The notes: generated by a model not told the origin, from the letters alone. A stretch of 64,000 bases of DNA from Diphasiastrum complanatum (GCA_029204225.1 CM055095.1:59717914-59781913); one strand, 5' to 3'; shown: positions 45,183 to 57,608, counted from the stretch's first letter. Made by a program: numbers and translations.

Positions 45183-48100
45183 AACTTGGCAAATCTAGTG
45201 TACATCTATCTACAATTCCAAGAGCATATCTTAACTTAAAAAATGGATCTTTGGACAATGGTTTGGTTAAGATATCAGCTATGCATTCGGATGATGGTAC
45301 ATGATGTAGTTGCACTTCCTTGGATTGTACCTTCTCCCTCACAAAGTGGTGAGCTATCTCAATATGCTTTGTTCTAGCATGGAAGATAGGATTTGAAGCA
45401 ATTTGTTGAGAAGCTTGATTGTCACAAAATATGTAAGGGATCTCCTCGGCCTCTAGCACATGTAGTTCCATCAAGAGTCTTCTTAGCCATAAGAGCTCTT
45501 TGGTTGTTGAAGTCAATGCCTTGTACTCGGCTTCACAAGAAGATAGTGAGATTGTATCTTGCTTTTTGGAAAGCCAAGATATCACTCCTCCACAAAGAAA
45601 TGTTGCAAATGCACTAATGGACTTCCTATCCATCTTGTCACCTGCAAAATCTGAATCCGAGTAGGCTCTCAAGTGCAAGTTAGATCCTTCATAAAGTATA
45701 CCAAAAAATCTAGTACTAGAAACATATCTAAGTACTCTCTTGGCACTTTTCCAATGATGAATTAAAGGAGCTTGCATACTTTGACTCAACTTGCTTACAC
45801 AAAAACTTAAGTCAGGTCTAGTGATGGTTAAATAGATTAGAGAGCCTATAAGCTTCCTAAAGAGAGTGATGTCCTCAAAGGATGCTTCATCACCTTCATT
45901 AGTTGCTTTCACAACATGCTCCATAGGGGTGTCAATCCCCTTACAATCTTTCATACCAAATCTTTCAAGAATGGAAGTAGCATACTTAGATTGACTTATG
46001 AAAGTACAATTGCTACTTCTAGACACTTCTATCCCAAGTATAAACTTTAGGAAGCCTAGATCTACCATCTTGAACTCACTAGATAAGTCAACTTTTACTT
46101 TGCCTATGCCATCATCATCATTTCCTGTCATAATGATGTCATCAACATAAAGAACTAAAATGATGATCTTTCCTTCATTACATTTGAAATATAAAGAAGG
46201 TTCATAAGCACTTAGTACAAAGCCAAGGGAATAGAGAAAATCATGCAACCTAGAGTACCAAGCTCTAGGTGCTTGCTTCAAGCCATATAGGCTCTTCCTT
46301 AAGTAGCACACCTTTTGCTCCTCACCAATCTTGATGAAGCCCTCGGGTTGCATCATGTAGATTTCCTCTTCTAAGAAGCCATTCAAGAAGGCATTTGTCA
46401 CATCCATTTGGTAGAGATCCCATTTGAACAAAGTAGCAATACAAATGATTAATCTAATAGTTACAAGCTTAGCTACAGGTGCAAATGTTTCTTCATAATC
46501 CAATCCTTTTATTTGAAGAAATCCCTTAGCAACAAGCCTAGCTTTGTATTTACTAATAGATCCATCTTGATTGTACTTAATTCTATAAATCCACTTACAT
46601 GCAAGTGGTTTCTTTCCTCTTGGAAGATTTACAAGATTCCAAGTATGATTTTCTTCTAATGCATCATACTCTACTTGCATTGCATCTCTCCAAACTTTAG
46701 ATTTACATGCTTCTTCAAAAGATGATGGTTCTTCAATCAATGTAGCTAAAAAAGAGTAAGAGGTAGAAGATGTAGAGCCTTCCTTTTGCTTTCCCTTGTC
46801 CACATAGGTAAGCCTTGAGGGCTCGGCCTTGCTCCTTGATGATCTTCTTGGCCCCTTTTGACTTGGATCCAAATCTCCATCCTCGGGTTTGTCATGATCC
46901 TCCTCGGGTTTGTCAAGATCCTCCTCGGATTTGTCAAGATCTTCAATGCACAATGGGTTAGATCCATTTGACAAGCTCTTAGCAAATTGTGACTCATCAA
47001 AAAGTACATCCTTGCTTACCTTTACTTTCTTGGATGTAGGATCATATATCCTATATCCCTTGCTATTTTCTCCATAGCCAACAAAGATTCCTTTGAAGGA
47101 GGTAGCATCTTCTTTCCTTCTAGTCTCCAAAGGAATGTGTACATAACAAGTACATCCAAAGATCTTAAAATATTTTACATTGGGTTTCTTATCAAACAAG
47201 GCTTGATAAGGTGAGATCCCATCTATAGCACTACTAGGAAGTCTATTACACAAATAATTAGCACATGTTATGGCTTCTCCCCAAAATGAGATGGGAAGTG
47301 ATGCATCAAGCCTCAAGGACTTTGCACACTCACATAGACTCCTATTTTTCCTCTCGGCCACCCCATTTTGTTGAGGGGTGTAGGAACAAGTGTATTGTAA
47401 CTTAATACCATTGATCTCACAAAAGTCTTTCATTTTATTGGAGGTGTACTCTCCTCCATTATCACATCTTAGTGCTTTGATAGAAGTACTAAGTTGTTTC
47501 TCTACTAGAGACTTGAACTTAATGAAAGCTTCATAAACAAGATTTTTCTTTGATAGTAACTCAATCCATGTGAATCTAGTACAATCATCTATAAAAGTTA
47601 CATACATCAAGGCACCTCCATTACTTGCATGTGAAAAACTATGTACATCAGAATGTATGAGATCCAAGGGAGAGAGAGATCTTGATGAAGATTTCTTGTA
47701 AGAAGATTTGTGTGACTTTGCAAGGCCACATGCCTCACACATTTTTCCACACTTCTTGAAAGCTCTTGGTAGGCCGAGAGCTAGTTCCTTGCTTGCCATT
47801 GACTCCATAGATTGAAGATTAGGATGGCCTAATCTCTTATGCCAAAGCTCCACTTGAGTTAGCTCCTCCCTAGCCAAGTTCACACTTTCACTTGCAACAT
47901 TAGCATCCAACTTGAAAAGTCTACCTTGCTTAATGCCACTAGCTATGCACTTATCATTTTTCAAGATGGAACAAACTCCATTCTTGAAATGTACATCTAG
48001 TCCATTGTCCATTAATTGTCCTACACTAAGCAAGTTTCTTGAAATGGTAGGAACATACAAAACATTATCTAGATCTATCCTTTTAGATGTGCCTAAACAA

Positions 48101-49161
48101 AGAGGTATAGATCCTATGCCATCTATCTTGCATGCTTGATCACTAGCAGTGTATATTGACTTCTTAGAGTCATTACAAGATAGAAGAGTAGAAAAATAAT
48201 GCTTGTTAAAGGACATGTGGGAACTAGCCCCACTATCTATCCACCATTTGTCTTGACTTGAAGTTGGTGTAGATGCAACCATTAAGGATGTGTTGAATCC
48301 ATCCTCATATTCTTCCTCTTGAGCAATGTTCCCTTGATCTCCTTTGGCTTGTTGATTCTTCTTCAAGTAGCATTCTGAGGCAAAGTGTCCTTTCTTTCCA
48401 CAAAAGAAACACTTTAGTTTTGCCTTGTTCTTCACTTTGCCTTTGGAGGTAGATCCTCCATTCTTCATCTCGGCCTCCTTGCCTTGATTTTTCTTGAATG
48501 GATTTTGCTTTTTCTTGCCTTTAGATGTAAAGTTAGCTTTCTCCTCTCCTCCATTAAGTGACATGCTATCCATTCTTGTCTTGAGGTGTAGAAGCCTACT
48601 CTCCTCGGCCACAAGAACATTGTGCAACTTTTCAATGGATGGAAGAGAGTCTTGAATGGCAAATGATTGGACTAAGTTGGTAAACTCATCACTTAGACCA
48701 TTCAAAATGATTTGTACTAGTTCTTGATCTTGGATCTTCTCTCCTATTGCACTTAACTCCTTGTTAAGAGATTTGATCCTAAGAACATACTCTTGTCCAC
48801 TCTCTCCACTTCCTTTCATGCTTTGGAAAACTTGATTTCTTAGCATGAGGATTCTTGAAGTATTTTTGGATTCATAAATGCTCTTTAATGAATCCCAAGC
48901 CTCTTTGGATGAGGTACAAGAAGACACCTCTTTCAAGAGGTCATTGCATACATTTAACTTTATGCAATGTAGAGCTAATCTTGCTCTCTTCTTGTATTTG
49001 GCTTGTTCTTGGGGAGTTTGAGGCTCTTCCTCTACTCCTTGAACTATGTCATATAGATCATGGATCACTAGGAGTGATTCCATTCTCACTTTCCAAATGG
49101 AATAATTTGTGGAAGTGAGTCTCTCACTTGGTTCCATCAAATATCCACCCATGGATGACAT
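45181..49161 (-). CDS. Copia Gag-Pol polyprotein, 1326 residues, intact
   Basis: One uninterrupted frame starting MSSMGGYLMEPSERL. Order: UBN2-type gag (about 20-200), zinc knuckle CFFCGKKGHFASEC (about 251-264), aspartic protease WWIDSGASSHM (about 306), GAG-pre-integrase (HKRLGHPN), integrase core (HSDVHSF, CDNGGEYTS, then QNGVAERKNRSL), reverse transcriptase (CKWIYRIKYN, QMDVTNAFLNG, LYVDDIIMTGN), and RNase H (AYSDSDFAGD, SSCEAEYKAL), ending ADILTKPLS. This is the full Ty1/copia order (integrase before RT) and a normal length. The start matches the gag start of three other copies in the window. The catalytic blocks I can see (DSGA, YVDD, integrase D and D) are unaltered. Confidence 0.97.
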   Translation of the reverse strand: MSSMGGYLMEPSERLTSTNYSIWKVRMESLLVIHDLYDIVQGVEEEPQTPQEQAKYKKRARLALHCIKLNVCNDLLKEVSSCTSSKEAWDSLKSIYESKNTSRILMLRNQVFQSMKGSGESGQEYVLRIKSLNKELSAIGEKIQDQELVQIILNGLSDEFTNLVQSFAIQDSLPSIEKLHNVLVAEESRLLHLKTRMDSMSLNGGEEKANFTSKGKKKQNPFKKNQGKEAEMKNGGSTSKGKVKNKAKLKCFFCGKKGHFASECYLKKNQQAKGDQGNIAQEEEYEDGFNTSLMVASTPTSSQDKWWIDSGASSHMSFNKHYFSTLLSCNDSKKSIYTASDQACKIDGIGSIPLCLGTSKRIDLDNVLYVPTISRNLLSVGQLMDNGLDVHFKNGVCSILKNDKCIASGIKQGRLFKLDANVASESVNLAREELTQVELWHKRLGHPNLQSMESMASKELALGLPRAFKKCGKMCEACGLAKSHKSSYKKSSSRSLSPLDLIHSDVHSFSHASNGGALMYVTFIDDCTRFTWIELLSKKNLVYEAFIKFKSLVEKQLSTSIKALRCDNGGEYTSNKMKDFCEINGIKLQYTCSYTPQQNGVAERKNRSLCECAKSLRLDASLPISFWGEAITCANYLCNRLPSSAIDGISPYQALFDKKPNVKYFKIFGCTCYVHIPLETRRKEDATSFKGIFVGYGENSKGYRIYDPTSKKVKVSKDVLFDESQFAKSLSNGSNPLCIEDLDKSEEDLDKPEEDHDKPEDGDLDPSQKGPRRSSRSKAEPSRLTYVDKGKQKEGSTSSTSYSFLATLIEEPSSFEEACKSKVWRDAMQVEYDALEENHTWNLVNLPRGKKPLACKWIYRIKYNQDGSISKYKARLVAKGFLQIKGLDYEETFAPVAKLVTIRLIICIATLFKWDLYQMDVTNAFLNGFLEEEIYMMQPEGFIKIGEEQKVCYLRKSLYGLKQAPRAWYSRLHDFLYSLGFVLSAYEPSLYFKCNEGKIIILVLYVDDIIMTGNDDDGIGKVKVDLSSEFKMVDLGFLKFILGIEVSRSSNCTFISQSKYATSILERFGMKDCKGIDTPMEHVVKATNEGDEASFEDITLFRKLIGSLIYLTITRPDLSFCVSKLSQSMQAPLIHHWKSAKRVLRYVSSTRFFGILYEGSNLHLRAYSDSDFAGDKMDRKSISAFATFLCGGVISWLSKKQDTISLSSCEAEYKALTSTTKELLWLRRLLMELHVLEAEEIPYIFCDNQASQQIASNPIFHARTKHIEIAHHFVREKVQSKEVQLHHVPSSECIADILTKPLSKDPFFKLRYALGIVDRCTLDLPS

Positions 49162-49744
49162 TTTAGAATGAATGCTCTTTTAAAAATCACAAAGATTTTT
49201 GAATTTTAAAAGATCTATGAAGTGGCCTAAAGCTTACTAGAATGCCTATAGGCTTGTCTCTATCAAACTAACACACAAGCTTGAATGATACTCAAAGATC
49301 TTACCAAAAATTTCTAGCTTTCACTCTCACAAAAAAAATTGCTTTACACTTTTCTTAGAGATTTCACTTCAACTAAGGATCTGAACAAATCAGCCTCTTA
49401 GATCTGATCTTAGACTCTAAAAAGAAATGCTTCAATGATCCAAAACACTATTTGGTCATAGGCATTAGTTAGAATGAATCTAGATCAATACTATGCTTCA
49501 AAAAGCACCAAAAATGAACTAGTATTGTGATTTTGGGACCAAAAAACACAAAGTAACTTGAATTGAAAGTTGCTGTACGGTTTCACACGTGTGAAAAGTA
49601 CATACACAGCCTCCAAGTCGTTTTGATCCAAATGATTACAAGCTATCACTCTAGAAGAACTCGCCCTCACTAGTATTGGCCAAAAAACAAATTTTGCCAA
49701 TGATCTTTACAAGATTTATGATTCAATGATCACTCTCTTACTTA

Positions 49745-49756
49745 GCTCTGATACCA
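49745..49756 (-). other. Primer-binding site of the intact element
   Basis: Minus strand TGGTATCAGAGC directly after the 5' LTR; a leader of about 580 bp separates it from the start codon. Confidence 0.9.
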
Positions 49757-50605
49757 TGATAAATTTTACAGTTTTTAGGACAATAATGATTGTACTTTAC
49801 AATCATAGAGAGTTATTGGTTTCTTAATCAATGAATCTATCAAGTTCTACACATTAGATCTTGATCTAGATTCACTACACTTGGATTTAAGCAAGAGCAA
49901 TGGATCAACACATCATTTTTTAGTGAGAGCGGCTTCACACGTGTGGATTACTGTCCACTGTACGGCCTGCACCTGAAACAACAAGTACAATGATACTAGA
50001 TAGCAATCATGCATAAAATGACTAGAAATCTCACAAAAGTGTAGAGTGCAAAAGTCTCATCAATTTTCTTAGCAAAATGATGATCCTTTTATGGATCAAG
50101 TACATCCATGAGTCTGGTACAGTCCAGCAGGCCTTCACACGTGTGAAGAGTGCCACATCACTCATATCTATCCATTTGATCCATCCTTGATCCTTATCCA
50201 ATAGTTGACCTTCTAGAATATGACTAAAATCCAAAAAGCTAGTCTCCTAGAATATAGGAATATTCCCTACAAAATAGGATCTAAGGAAAATGGTCAACTC
50301 TTATCTTCTAGTACTCTATACACACATGTGAACATCCACTTGCCATGTGGGAGCATTTACTCATGCACATGCAAGGAAAAGCTAATTTGTAGGTGACTAG
50401 TCAACTTGACTAAAAACTAGTCATTTCATGTTCACACTAACTAGAATGATACAAAATCAATTTGGATATATACAAACATGAAAAGTACATCCTTTCACAC
50501 ATGGGAACATGCTCCACACGTGTGAAATCATATCATCAACATATTCTAATGTTTGATCAATATTTACATGAACCAATGTCAAGTGAGAAGTGACAATTTT
50601 CAACA
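49757..50605 (-). repeat. 5' LTR of the intact copia element
   Basis: Near-identical to 44306-45167, 13 bp shorter. Ends TG...CA on the minus strand. Confidence 0.95.
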
Positions 50606-51486
50606 CTCTAGGCTCCTCACTCTTAGAAATCAAATCTTCCAAAGTAGTAAAAAGAGTGATGAGAGTGCATCTAATTATGTTTTGAGAGTCAAGGATATTC
50701 ATGGAGCTTGCATGTATTGGTGACTCAATCAATCAAAGTGAGCTAGTCAAAAGTCATTCTCAATGGCTTGAGAGATGAATATGACAACCTTGTCCAATCC
50801 TATGCCATCAAGGAGGAGCTACCAAGTTTGGAGGCCCTTCAAAGTGTGCTTATTTCTGAAGAATCAAGACAAGAGTACAAACTCTTGAGGATGGACAAGC
50901 TATCACTCAATCCTGATGTTGGCAAAGTTCCATTTGCCAAGCACAAAGAGAGGAGTAAGAAGCAACACCATCACTTCTCTAATGACAAAGCTAAAGAACA
51001 AGATGGAGAGGAGGAGGAGGATACCTCTCATGCTTCTACTTCAAATCTCAAGAAGAAGAAGAATATCAAGTGTTTTTACTGTGGCAAGAAAGGCCATTAT
51101 GCCCCAAATTGCTTCAAGAAGAAGAATCAACTCAATCAAGCCAACATCACCAATGAGAAAGAAGACTATATTGCAAGTGATGGAGAAGGCTCTCTTATGG
51201 CATCAAGCTTCTCCTCTTCCACCTTCAACAAGGATGACTCATGGTATATTGATAGTGGAGCATCTTCACATATGTGTGGCTCCAAGCACTCTTTTTCATC
51301 TATTATGCCTTATGATGGAGTCAAGAAGACCATATACATTGCAAGCAAGCATGAGTGCAATATTGAAGGAGTAGGGATTATTCCCTTGAAGCTTGCAACT
51401 TCCAAAGATCTCTTTCTCAACATTGTTCTTTTTGTCCCAAAGCATACAAAGAACATCTTAAGTGTTGGCCAACTTCAAACTTTGTT
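50606..51486 (+). pseudogene. Host copia gag-protease, 3' part
   Basis: Resumes the gag interrupted at 44305 (SRLLTLRNQIF in register after the target site). It continues through YDNLVQSYAIKEELPSLEAL, the zinc knuckle CFYCGKKGHYAPNC (about 51070-51110) and protease WYIDSGASSHMCG (about 51242). It stops abruptly after NILSVGQLQ near 51478. Integrase and RT of this element are absent from the window. Confidence 0.85.
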
Positions 51487-51489
51487 TAT

Positions 51490-52190
51490 AGAATAAAATC
51501 ATGTTTCAGATAAATTTCATATTGATTTCATAGACAATCAAGGCTTGAAAGTATGTAACAGCATAGAATAGTTGTCATAAAATGTTAAAAGATAAACTGA
51601 GTGGGATACCATATAATTCATTGATGTTTAAGATTAATCCAAAAAACTGTTGCTCGGGAAAGATGACACAGGATATGACGATCCATTGAATACTAAAAGC
51701 TGATTAGCTTGGAAAGCTTGCGTGACTGTGATGGATGTCGAGGACTAAAAAATATTGGATCAGTATATTGAAGAAGCTGGGATCATAATGCAATACTTTT
51801 AGACAATTATTCTACACACTTTGAGACAATTAGGACAACCATGTTACGTAGGCAGACATGTTTATTTTTTGCACAATTTCATAGTTATACATCAATAAGT
51901 ATGGCATCATTGATCTTCATAGCCCTAATTTCAGTCTATTGGAAAACTTAAAGGAGATTACAACAATTAGAAGCAATCACATTCAATGCGTGTAATCATC
52001 ACTCATCTAATCCATTAACCAATGAACTAGGATCACAACAGAGAAATCAGACAATGAAGAATAAGACACAACATAGTCGTTACAATCTTCTCCACTCCTC
52101 TCTATTGAATAGACAAGACAATGAATACAAAACTGTAAGAGGGGCATCTTTCATGTTGTATCTACTACAACACATTCATATATGCTTCTC
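51490..52190. other. No recognisable gene
   Basis: AT-rich junction between the truncated host copia and cassette copy B. It may hold further 5' exons of the copy B gene; none could be assigned. Confidence 0.35.
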
Positions 52191-52195
52191 TTCCT

Positions 52196-54845
52196 TTGCT
52201 TGAAATGCTATCTTGCTTCATTGAATTTTTTGGATCTCGAAGTTCAAGAAAAGCTATACTAGTTTTGTATGATGCTTATGGTATGGACATGTTTCTTGTC
52301 ATTATTGACTTAGATATGTTTCCAATACTTTTTGAAAGCAAGAAATTGTATTGTCAAAAGAATGCTCTTGGTTCTAGTAAGAACAAGATTGAGCTTGGTA
52401 CTCACTTTTTTGAAAATCATGTTTTCAAATGTTTTGAGGCAAATTGTAAACTCCTCTTGAGATTAAGTGAAGCATCCAAAGTGGACACTTACATGAAAAA
52501 AATCCATTGTTTGGAAAATATGTTGAATGGTTTGCTTATTGACTACCGAGAAAGAGAAACTATTTTTTTGCAAACAAAAGAAGAGAATGAAAACTTGAAG
52601 ATAGATAATTCTCGTTTGCAAGATATTATATTAAACCTCAACCAAGAAACTGACAATATTAAACTAATGGTACAAACATTGCATACCTTATATTGTCAAA
52701 TAAATGTAGAAGTAAACACATTACGGAAGAAAATACTGAACAATAAGAGAAAAAGAGTTATTTTAAAAAGTATTGACGAGCTTTCAACAAGTGGGGGTCA
52801 ACGGAAAAAAAGAATATATGCTTTCAGGTAAGATTATGTTTTAAACTATTCATGTGTTTTGTTTCATCTAGCACTCAATGGTTGTGAATTTTTTTTTTTC
52901 TAAATCTTATTTTTCTTTTGCAGATTAGCTTTAGTCACCAATGAAGATCTGAAAGACAAGGACATGATTGGAATGTCTTTGAGTGCAGTACTTACAGCCA
53001 AGTCAACAACAAGTCTACTTGGAAATCAACGATATTTTTGAATCAAGTCCAAGATTGCAGAGGCCCTTATGGGCGAAGTCGGCAAGATCATTGACCGAAA
53101 ATTGATACAAGGGGCATGTGATTATTCTGGTATTAGCAGGGATGCATATGACACAATGTTTAAAATTATCAAAGAGGCATTTGGACAAGTACATATAAAA
53201 AAATTTCCTATTCCCCAGCCCTTTCAAATCAAATTAGAGAGGGATGTGTTAAACAGGGCTTTGCAAAACATCATTGGTATTCCTTACCATATAAATGAAA
53301 TTTATAACTCAAAACATGGCACTTTGTCATATGATTCTACCAACAATATATTTGTAAATCTGAATCATTACTGAGATTTATTGTAAAGTTTTATGGAATC
53401 ACAAATGAAAGTGTTAAAAAATTGATATTAGTTCTCAAGTTAGAAGTAATAACGGGACAAAAGCTGGAAAGGGTTAGTGTTACAATTATGAATGGAGCAT
53501 TAAGCAATACGATAAACTCGGAGAGTCTTGATTTCGGTGTGCAATCCGAAAATAATATTTGGTGGTTGGCAGCTTTCCAGGTTTAAATCTATTCTATTGA
53601 GTGCTAGCAACTAATTCATTTCAAGAATTAATGGTTTTGTGTTTTAAGCTAATATTGTTCTGTTATTATAGGTCTAAGTTCAATTCTCCTAAAATAGTTC
53701 ATGATTTTGTGTTTCAAACAGTTTTTAAAAGAAGATCATGACATTCTATTTTGGATTTTTAGTAAAACAGAATATCTAGAGATAGTTAAGAATCATATGA
53801 GTGACACACCACTCAATGTTCCTGGAATAGGTGATTTTAAGGTGGGATGGCATTTGGCTGGAGACCTGAAGTCGTTGAAGTGCATGTTCAACGTCTCACA
53901 TGGAGCAAATTCAAAACATCCATGCCTCTATTGCATGAAAACTACACATGACATGTCGAAGAGCACGAGAGTTTCAAGGGATATATAAGATCCGACTTGG
54001 AAACCAGTATTACCGATTTCGCTTAAAAATGTTCACATTTGTACACTACATGGAGAGGTTAGAATTATCAAAAAATTGATATACCTTCATATTTTGTTTG
54101 CTTGGAATACTAAGCTAGAGTCATTAGCCAAAAAGGCAGTAGCTCGATTGGAAGAAGTTTTATCAAAAGCGGGACTTCATAAAGGACACGTTAAAATACA
54201 AAAGGACGAGAAGCCTTCAGGAAAAATGGGAAACATCCCATGCAAACCAAGTATAGGAGGATCCAAACTTCGTCGTTTCTTATCAAATCATTCTGGAAAA
54301 CAAACTAAAATCCAGTACTCAATTTGGATAGATGTACTCAATGCCACAAAGGATTTTGAAGAAAAAAGAATAACGAGGATTAAAAAAGTTGAAGTCTGGA
54401 CAAAGCTTGACAACATGGTCAAATTGCTCAGAAAAGATAAACTATCTGATACTGATGTCCTACTAATTGAGAAATCAACAATTGAGTTTGTGGATGCAGT
54501 TAAAGACGCCTGGGGTGAAGATCATATTACACATTATATGGTAAATCTCTTTTCAATGTAACTAACTCTTCGATTTATAATCTCATTGCACATATGCTAA
54601 ATTTAAAATGATTAATATGACAATATTTGTATCTCTGATATTGCAGCACATTTTACGACATCATGCATTATTTTTTGCAAAAGCTTACAGTAGTCTAAGT
54701 ATTTGGTCATCACAAGGAATGGAGACATCGCATTGGCAAGCCAGAGCAGCATTTCATCCAAATACACAACACGGTGGAACATCTCAAAAAAATAGTTACA
54801 TCATCCAACTATTTCAATGGTTCTATAGGCGAATTCAAATCCGAT
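52196..54845 (+). pseudogene. Transposase-like cassette protein (WHLA-DLK / QGME), copy B
   Basis: Exon to 52827: ANCKLLLRLSEASKVDTY, then a coiled coil and basic stretch NNKRKRV. Introns at 52828-52923, 53581-53721 (phase 0) and 54541-54646 all have GT-AG ends. The core has KLERVSVTIMNGA, QSENNIWWLAAFQ, GWHLAGDLKSLKCMF (Asp at 53863-53865), GANSKHPCLYCM, VHICTLHGEVRII, DAWGEDHITHYM (intron) and SIWSSQGMETS (Glu at 54722-54724), FQWFYRR. All align with copy A, including the last intron. A has no intron at 53581, while B lacks A's 38756-38842 intron. Lesions: TGA 53039-53041, frameshift near 53380, TAA 53986-53988. It is cut near 54845 by a copia leader. Possible RNase-H-fold transposase (inference). 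Confidence 0.6.
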
Positions 54846-55480
54846 ATAAAACTAGATCAACAAATTATCAGAAATTCAGAACGGCAACAATAGAACTCAA
54901 ACGAAATTTCTTCCAAAAATCAATTTTAAATGCACACAAAACCGAATCGAATGTGATCCTGGTAGTGCACTTACCACACAAACGATTGCACTTCGTGAAA
55001 AGTTTCCAATGGGAAGAAAATCCCAAAATTCCACAGTTTGTTGCTTACTCCACCGGAATCTCAAGAAAACGTCAAGAATTTCCACAGCACTTACAATAAC
55101 AAAATCCTGCCTAGACTGGCTCTGATACCAATGTAAAGTCCTCACTACAAGATACTAGTCTAAGCATACCAATCAAAGCAACAACACAAGGGAACAGGTG
55201 GTGGATAAACCAACCCAACCAAACCTAAATCGTACGGATCTAGCCCCCAAGCTATGGATCAATCAGAGTCATGGAAAGAGGAATCACACTAGCGGCATGC
55301 AGCTGCCAATCACAGAATCAAGCTTACACTAGTGAGAGCCCAATAGGTATACTTATACCCTCCAAGGCCCATGCACCACTAGTAGTGCACTGTGACACCT
55401 AACTAGACACCTCTGTAGCCTATCTGGGCCACGTCATCCAATTCCCTAATGACTCACTAATAGACCCATACCAAGTCCAC
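54846..55480 (-). mobile_element. Copia leader, primer site and LTR piece, minus strand
   Basis: The minus-strand primer site TGGTATCAGAGCC (55118-55130) is preceded by an LTR ending GAGGACTTTACA (from 55132 rightwards). About 335 bp of this LTR (55132-55472) recur inverted at 63470-63804. The leader at 54850-55117 abuts the truncated cassette gene. Confidence 0.75.
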
Positions 55481-55620
55481 CACCAAGTGTTTAGGCCTAC
55501 AACCATTAATTATGACCATGTACACATATGAGCCCCAATTCCCTTATAGTCACAATTAACTTACGGGTTGTTGGTCTACCATTCCCTAGTGTGGACACAC
55601 TACCTGAGACTAGTCATGGG

Positions 55621-55810
<190 letters not shown>

Positions 55811-55919
55811 TAGGGAAGAATCTCTCCAGCGCATATCTCGTTGTTTTTCTTTGTCTCTCGTGCGTGCAACAAAGAGCAAAATCTCTCTCTCTATGTGGCG
55901 AACACAAGGGATGATGGAT

Positions 55920-56529
55920 CGGGAAGATCTTGCAAAGGAATCAACAGGAGAAATGAGATATCATATCATTTTTCTAGGTCATCCCATATCATCATCCCAT
56001 GTCTCTGAACCAGTCCCAACAACATGAATTGTACTAGGTGCTTCAACATAGCCTGGAATTTTGCTATAAACAATGTTTGAAGAAATAGCGTCCACGCTTT
56101 CATTGCTGGTCAAACCATCTCTAGCTTCCAAATCCTAGATGGAGCTTTCACTTTGAGTTAGCAAACTGGTAGATGTTGTAGCTAGACTAACTACCTTATT
56201 TTCAAAAGCTGGCAGATCATTGTTTTATTTCCCAGAAGACATGTTAAGGCCATGCAGTTTATCATTCTTGATAGAATGCCATCTTCTTGCATAAACACTC
56301 ATTACCTTGCAAGAAGTTTAAAAGCCATAGCTACAATTTCCATTCCTATCACCACTCATAGGGGCGGTTAAGAAAGGACCCATTGCAAACCTTCTGATCA
56401 TTCGAAGGCTGAGAGGCCTGAATTGCTTCATCATTCGCATGATCAGAAGCCTGCCCAAGGTTTCAATCCTCCGAAAACATTCCAATGATCAAGAGTTGAT
56501 CATCATCTATTTTTGCACAATCTTTTTTT

Positions 56530-56621
<92 letters not shown>

Positions 56622-56700
56622 ACATAGTGAAAATGTTGCACAATCTTGAAGTAAATGTTGAAATCGACTGTTAACCTTGTTGAATGAGAAAGGTGTTTAT
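55920..56700 (-). other. Decayed copia-like sequence with a (CT)n insertion
   Basis: No clean frame. The (CT)n at 56531-56617 interrupts it. Proximity to the RT remnant at 56705 suggests this is its 3' continuation. Confidence 0.4.
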
Positions 56701-56704
56701 CCTC

Positions 56705-56995
56705 TAAACCCAAGCTCTAGCATATTGCTTCAGGCCATAAAGTGCTGTATATAGTTTGCATGCATGATTTTCTTTTCCATTGAGTACAGAACCATGTGGC
56801 TACATCCTGTAAATACCATCTTCAATTACTACATTTAGTTAAGTTGTTTGTACATATGATTGATGTATCTCAAAAGTAGTTGCAACAACATATGAAAGTA
56901 GAGTTTTGATTGAAGAGTGCTTGACTATTGGATTATAAATTTTAAAATAGTCAATATTTGGGTTAAGAGCACTGTCGACTTTCTTGCAAAATCCC
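56705..56995 (-). pseudogene. Copia reverse transcriptase remnant
   Basis: Minus-strand blocks IVKHSSIKTLLSYVVATTF, LNVVIEDGIYRM and CKLYTALYGLKQYARAWV match the finger/palm start of copia RT (PVVKHTSIR... and LYGLKQ-(A)-R-x-W). Two stops; no YVDD. Confidence 0.7.
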
Positions 56996-57344
56996 AAAGA
57001 GAGAGAAAAACCTGACAATCGACAATTCTAGCCTAGGCACTTTCCAAAAAGAAGCGAAGTGAGAGAAAACCACTTCACGTAAAATGCGAAGTGAGAGAAC
57101 TTTTGAGGTCCTCATTTGCGTCAACATTCTCTGATTCATTGACCGTATATACTATGTATAGTTGTCACAAAAGCCAAAAACTTCCAAGTACAACGGAAAA
57201 AACATTTATTGTAGTTAACATGGATGCAATCTATAAATGGATCATCCAAGCACACTCTATGTGATCATCCGTCCATGAGACGAATGATTTCAAGCCTCCC
57301 AGTTACGCCGTCATTTTGGTTGTAACGGCTGAAAATTCCTAGGA

Positions 57345-57354
57345 CTTATATATA
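57345..57354 (-). promoter_or_regulatory. Leftward TATA box, cassette copy B
   Basis: Minus strand TATATATAAG at the left edge of the G-box cluster. No H3-like reading frame was found to its left, so its gene is lost or replaced. Confidence 0.5.
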
Positions 57355-57365
57355 CGAGATTTTTG

Positions 57366-57608
57366 CACGTGTGAAAAAACGATCGAAGACATGTGTCATC
57401 ATCTAATTGGTCCATGTGGAATGTCTGTACTGACAATGATGACTCAATTATGAGGCCACGTGGATTGGGACACGTGCACGAGCCTTGTTTCGACGTGTGT
57501 CATTCTCACACGTGACAGATGTCAGATCAGTCATTGTCTATACGATGTATTCATTCTGACCAATCATATTTGACACGTGTTCTTTTGTAACTCCTTCACA
57601 CGTGCAAA
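57366..57608. promoter_or_regulatory. Cluster of six CACGTG G-boxes, copy B
   Basis: Six exact CACGTG sites in about 240 bp plus near variants, between two outward-facing TATA boxes, as at 14366-14708. Confidence 0.65.

Larger units (their letters stand above)
44306..50605 (-). mobile_element. Complete, young Ty1/copia element
   Basis: About 6.3 kb, minus strand, with LTRs, primer site, intact polyprotein, polypurine tract and 5-bp target duplication. The LTRs (862 and 849 bp) differ by three substitutions and one 13-bp deletion that I could see, so insertion is recent. It sits within the gag gene of a plus-strand copia. Every part needed for autonomous movement is visible, though activity cannot be judged from sequence. 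Confidence 0.95.
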
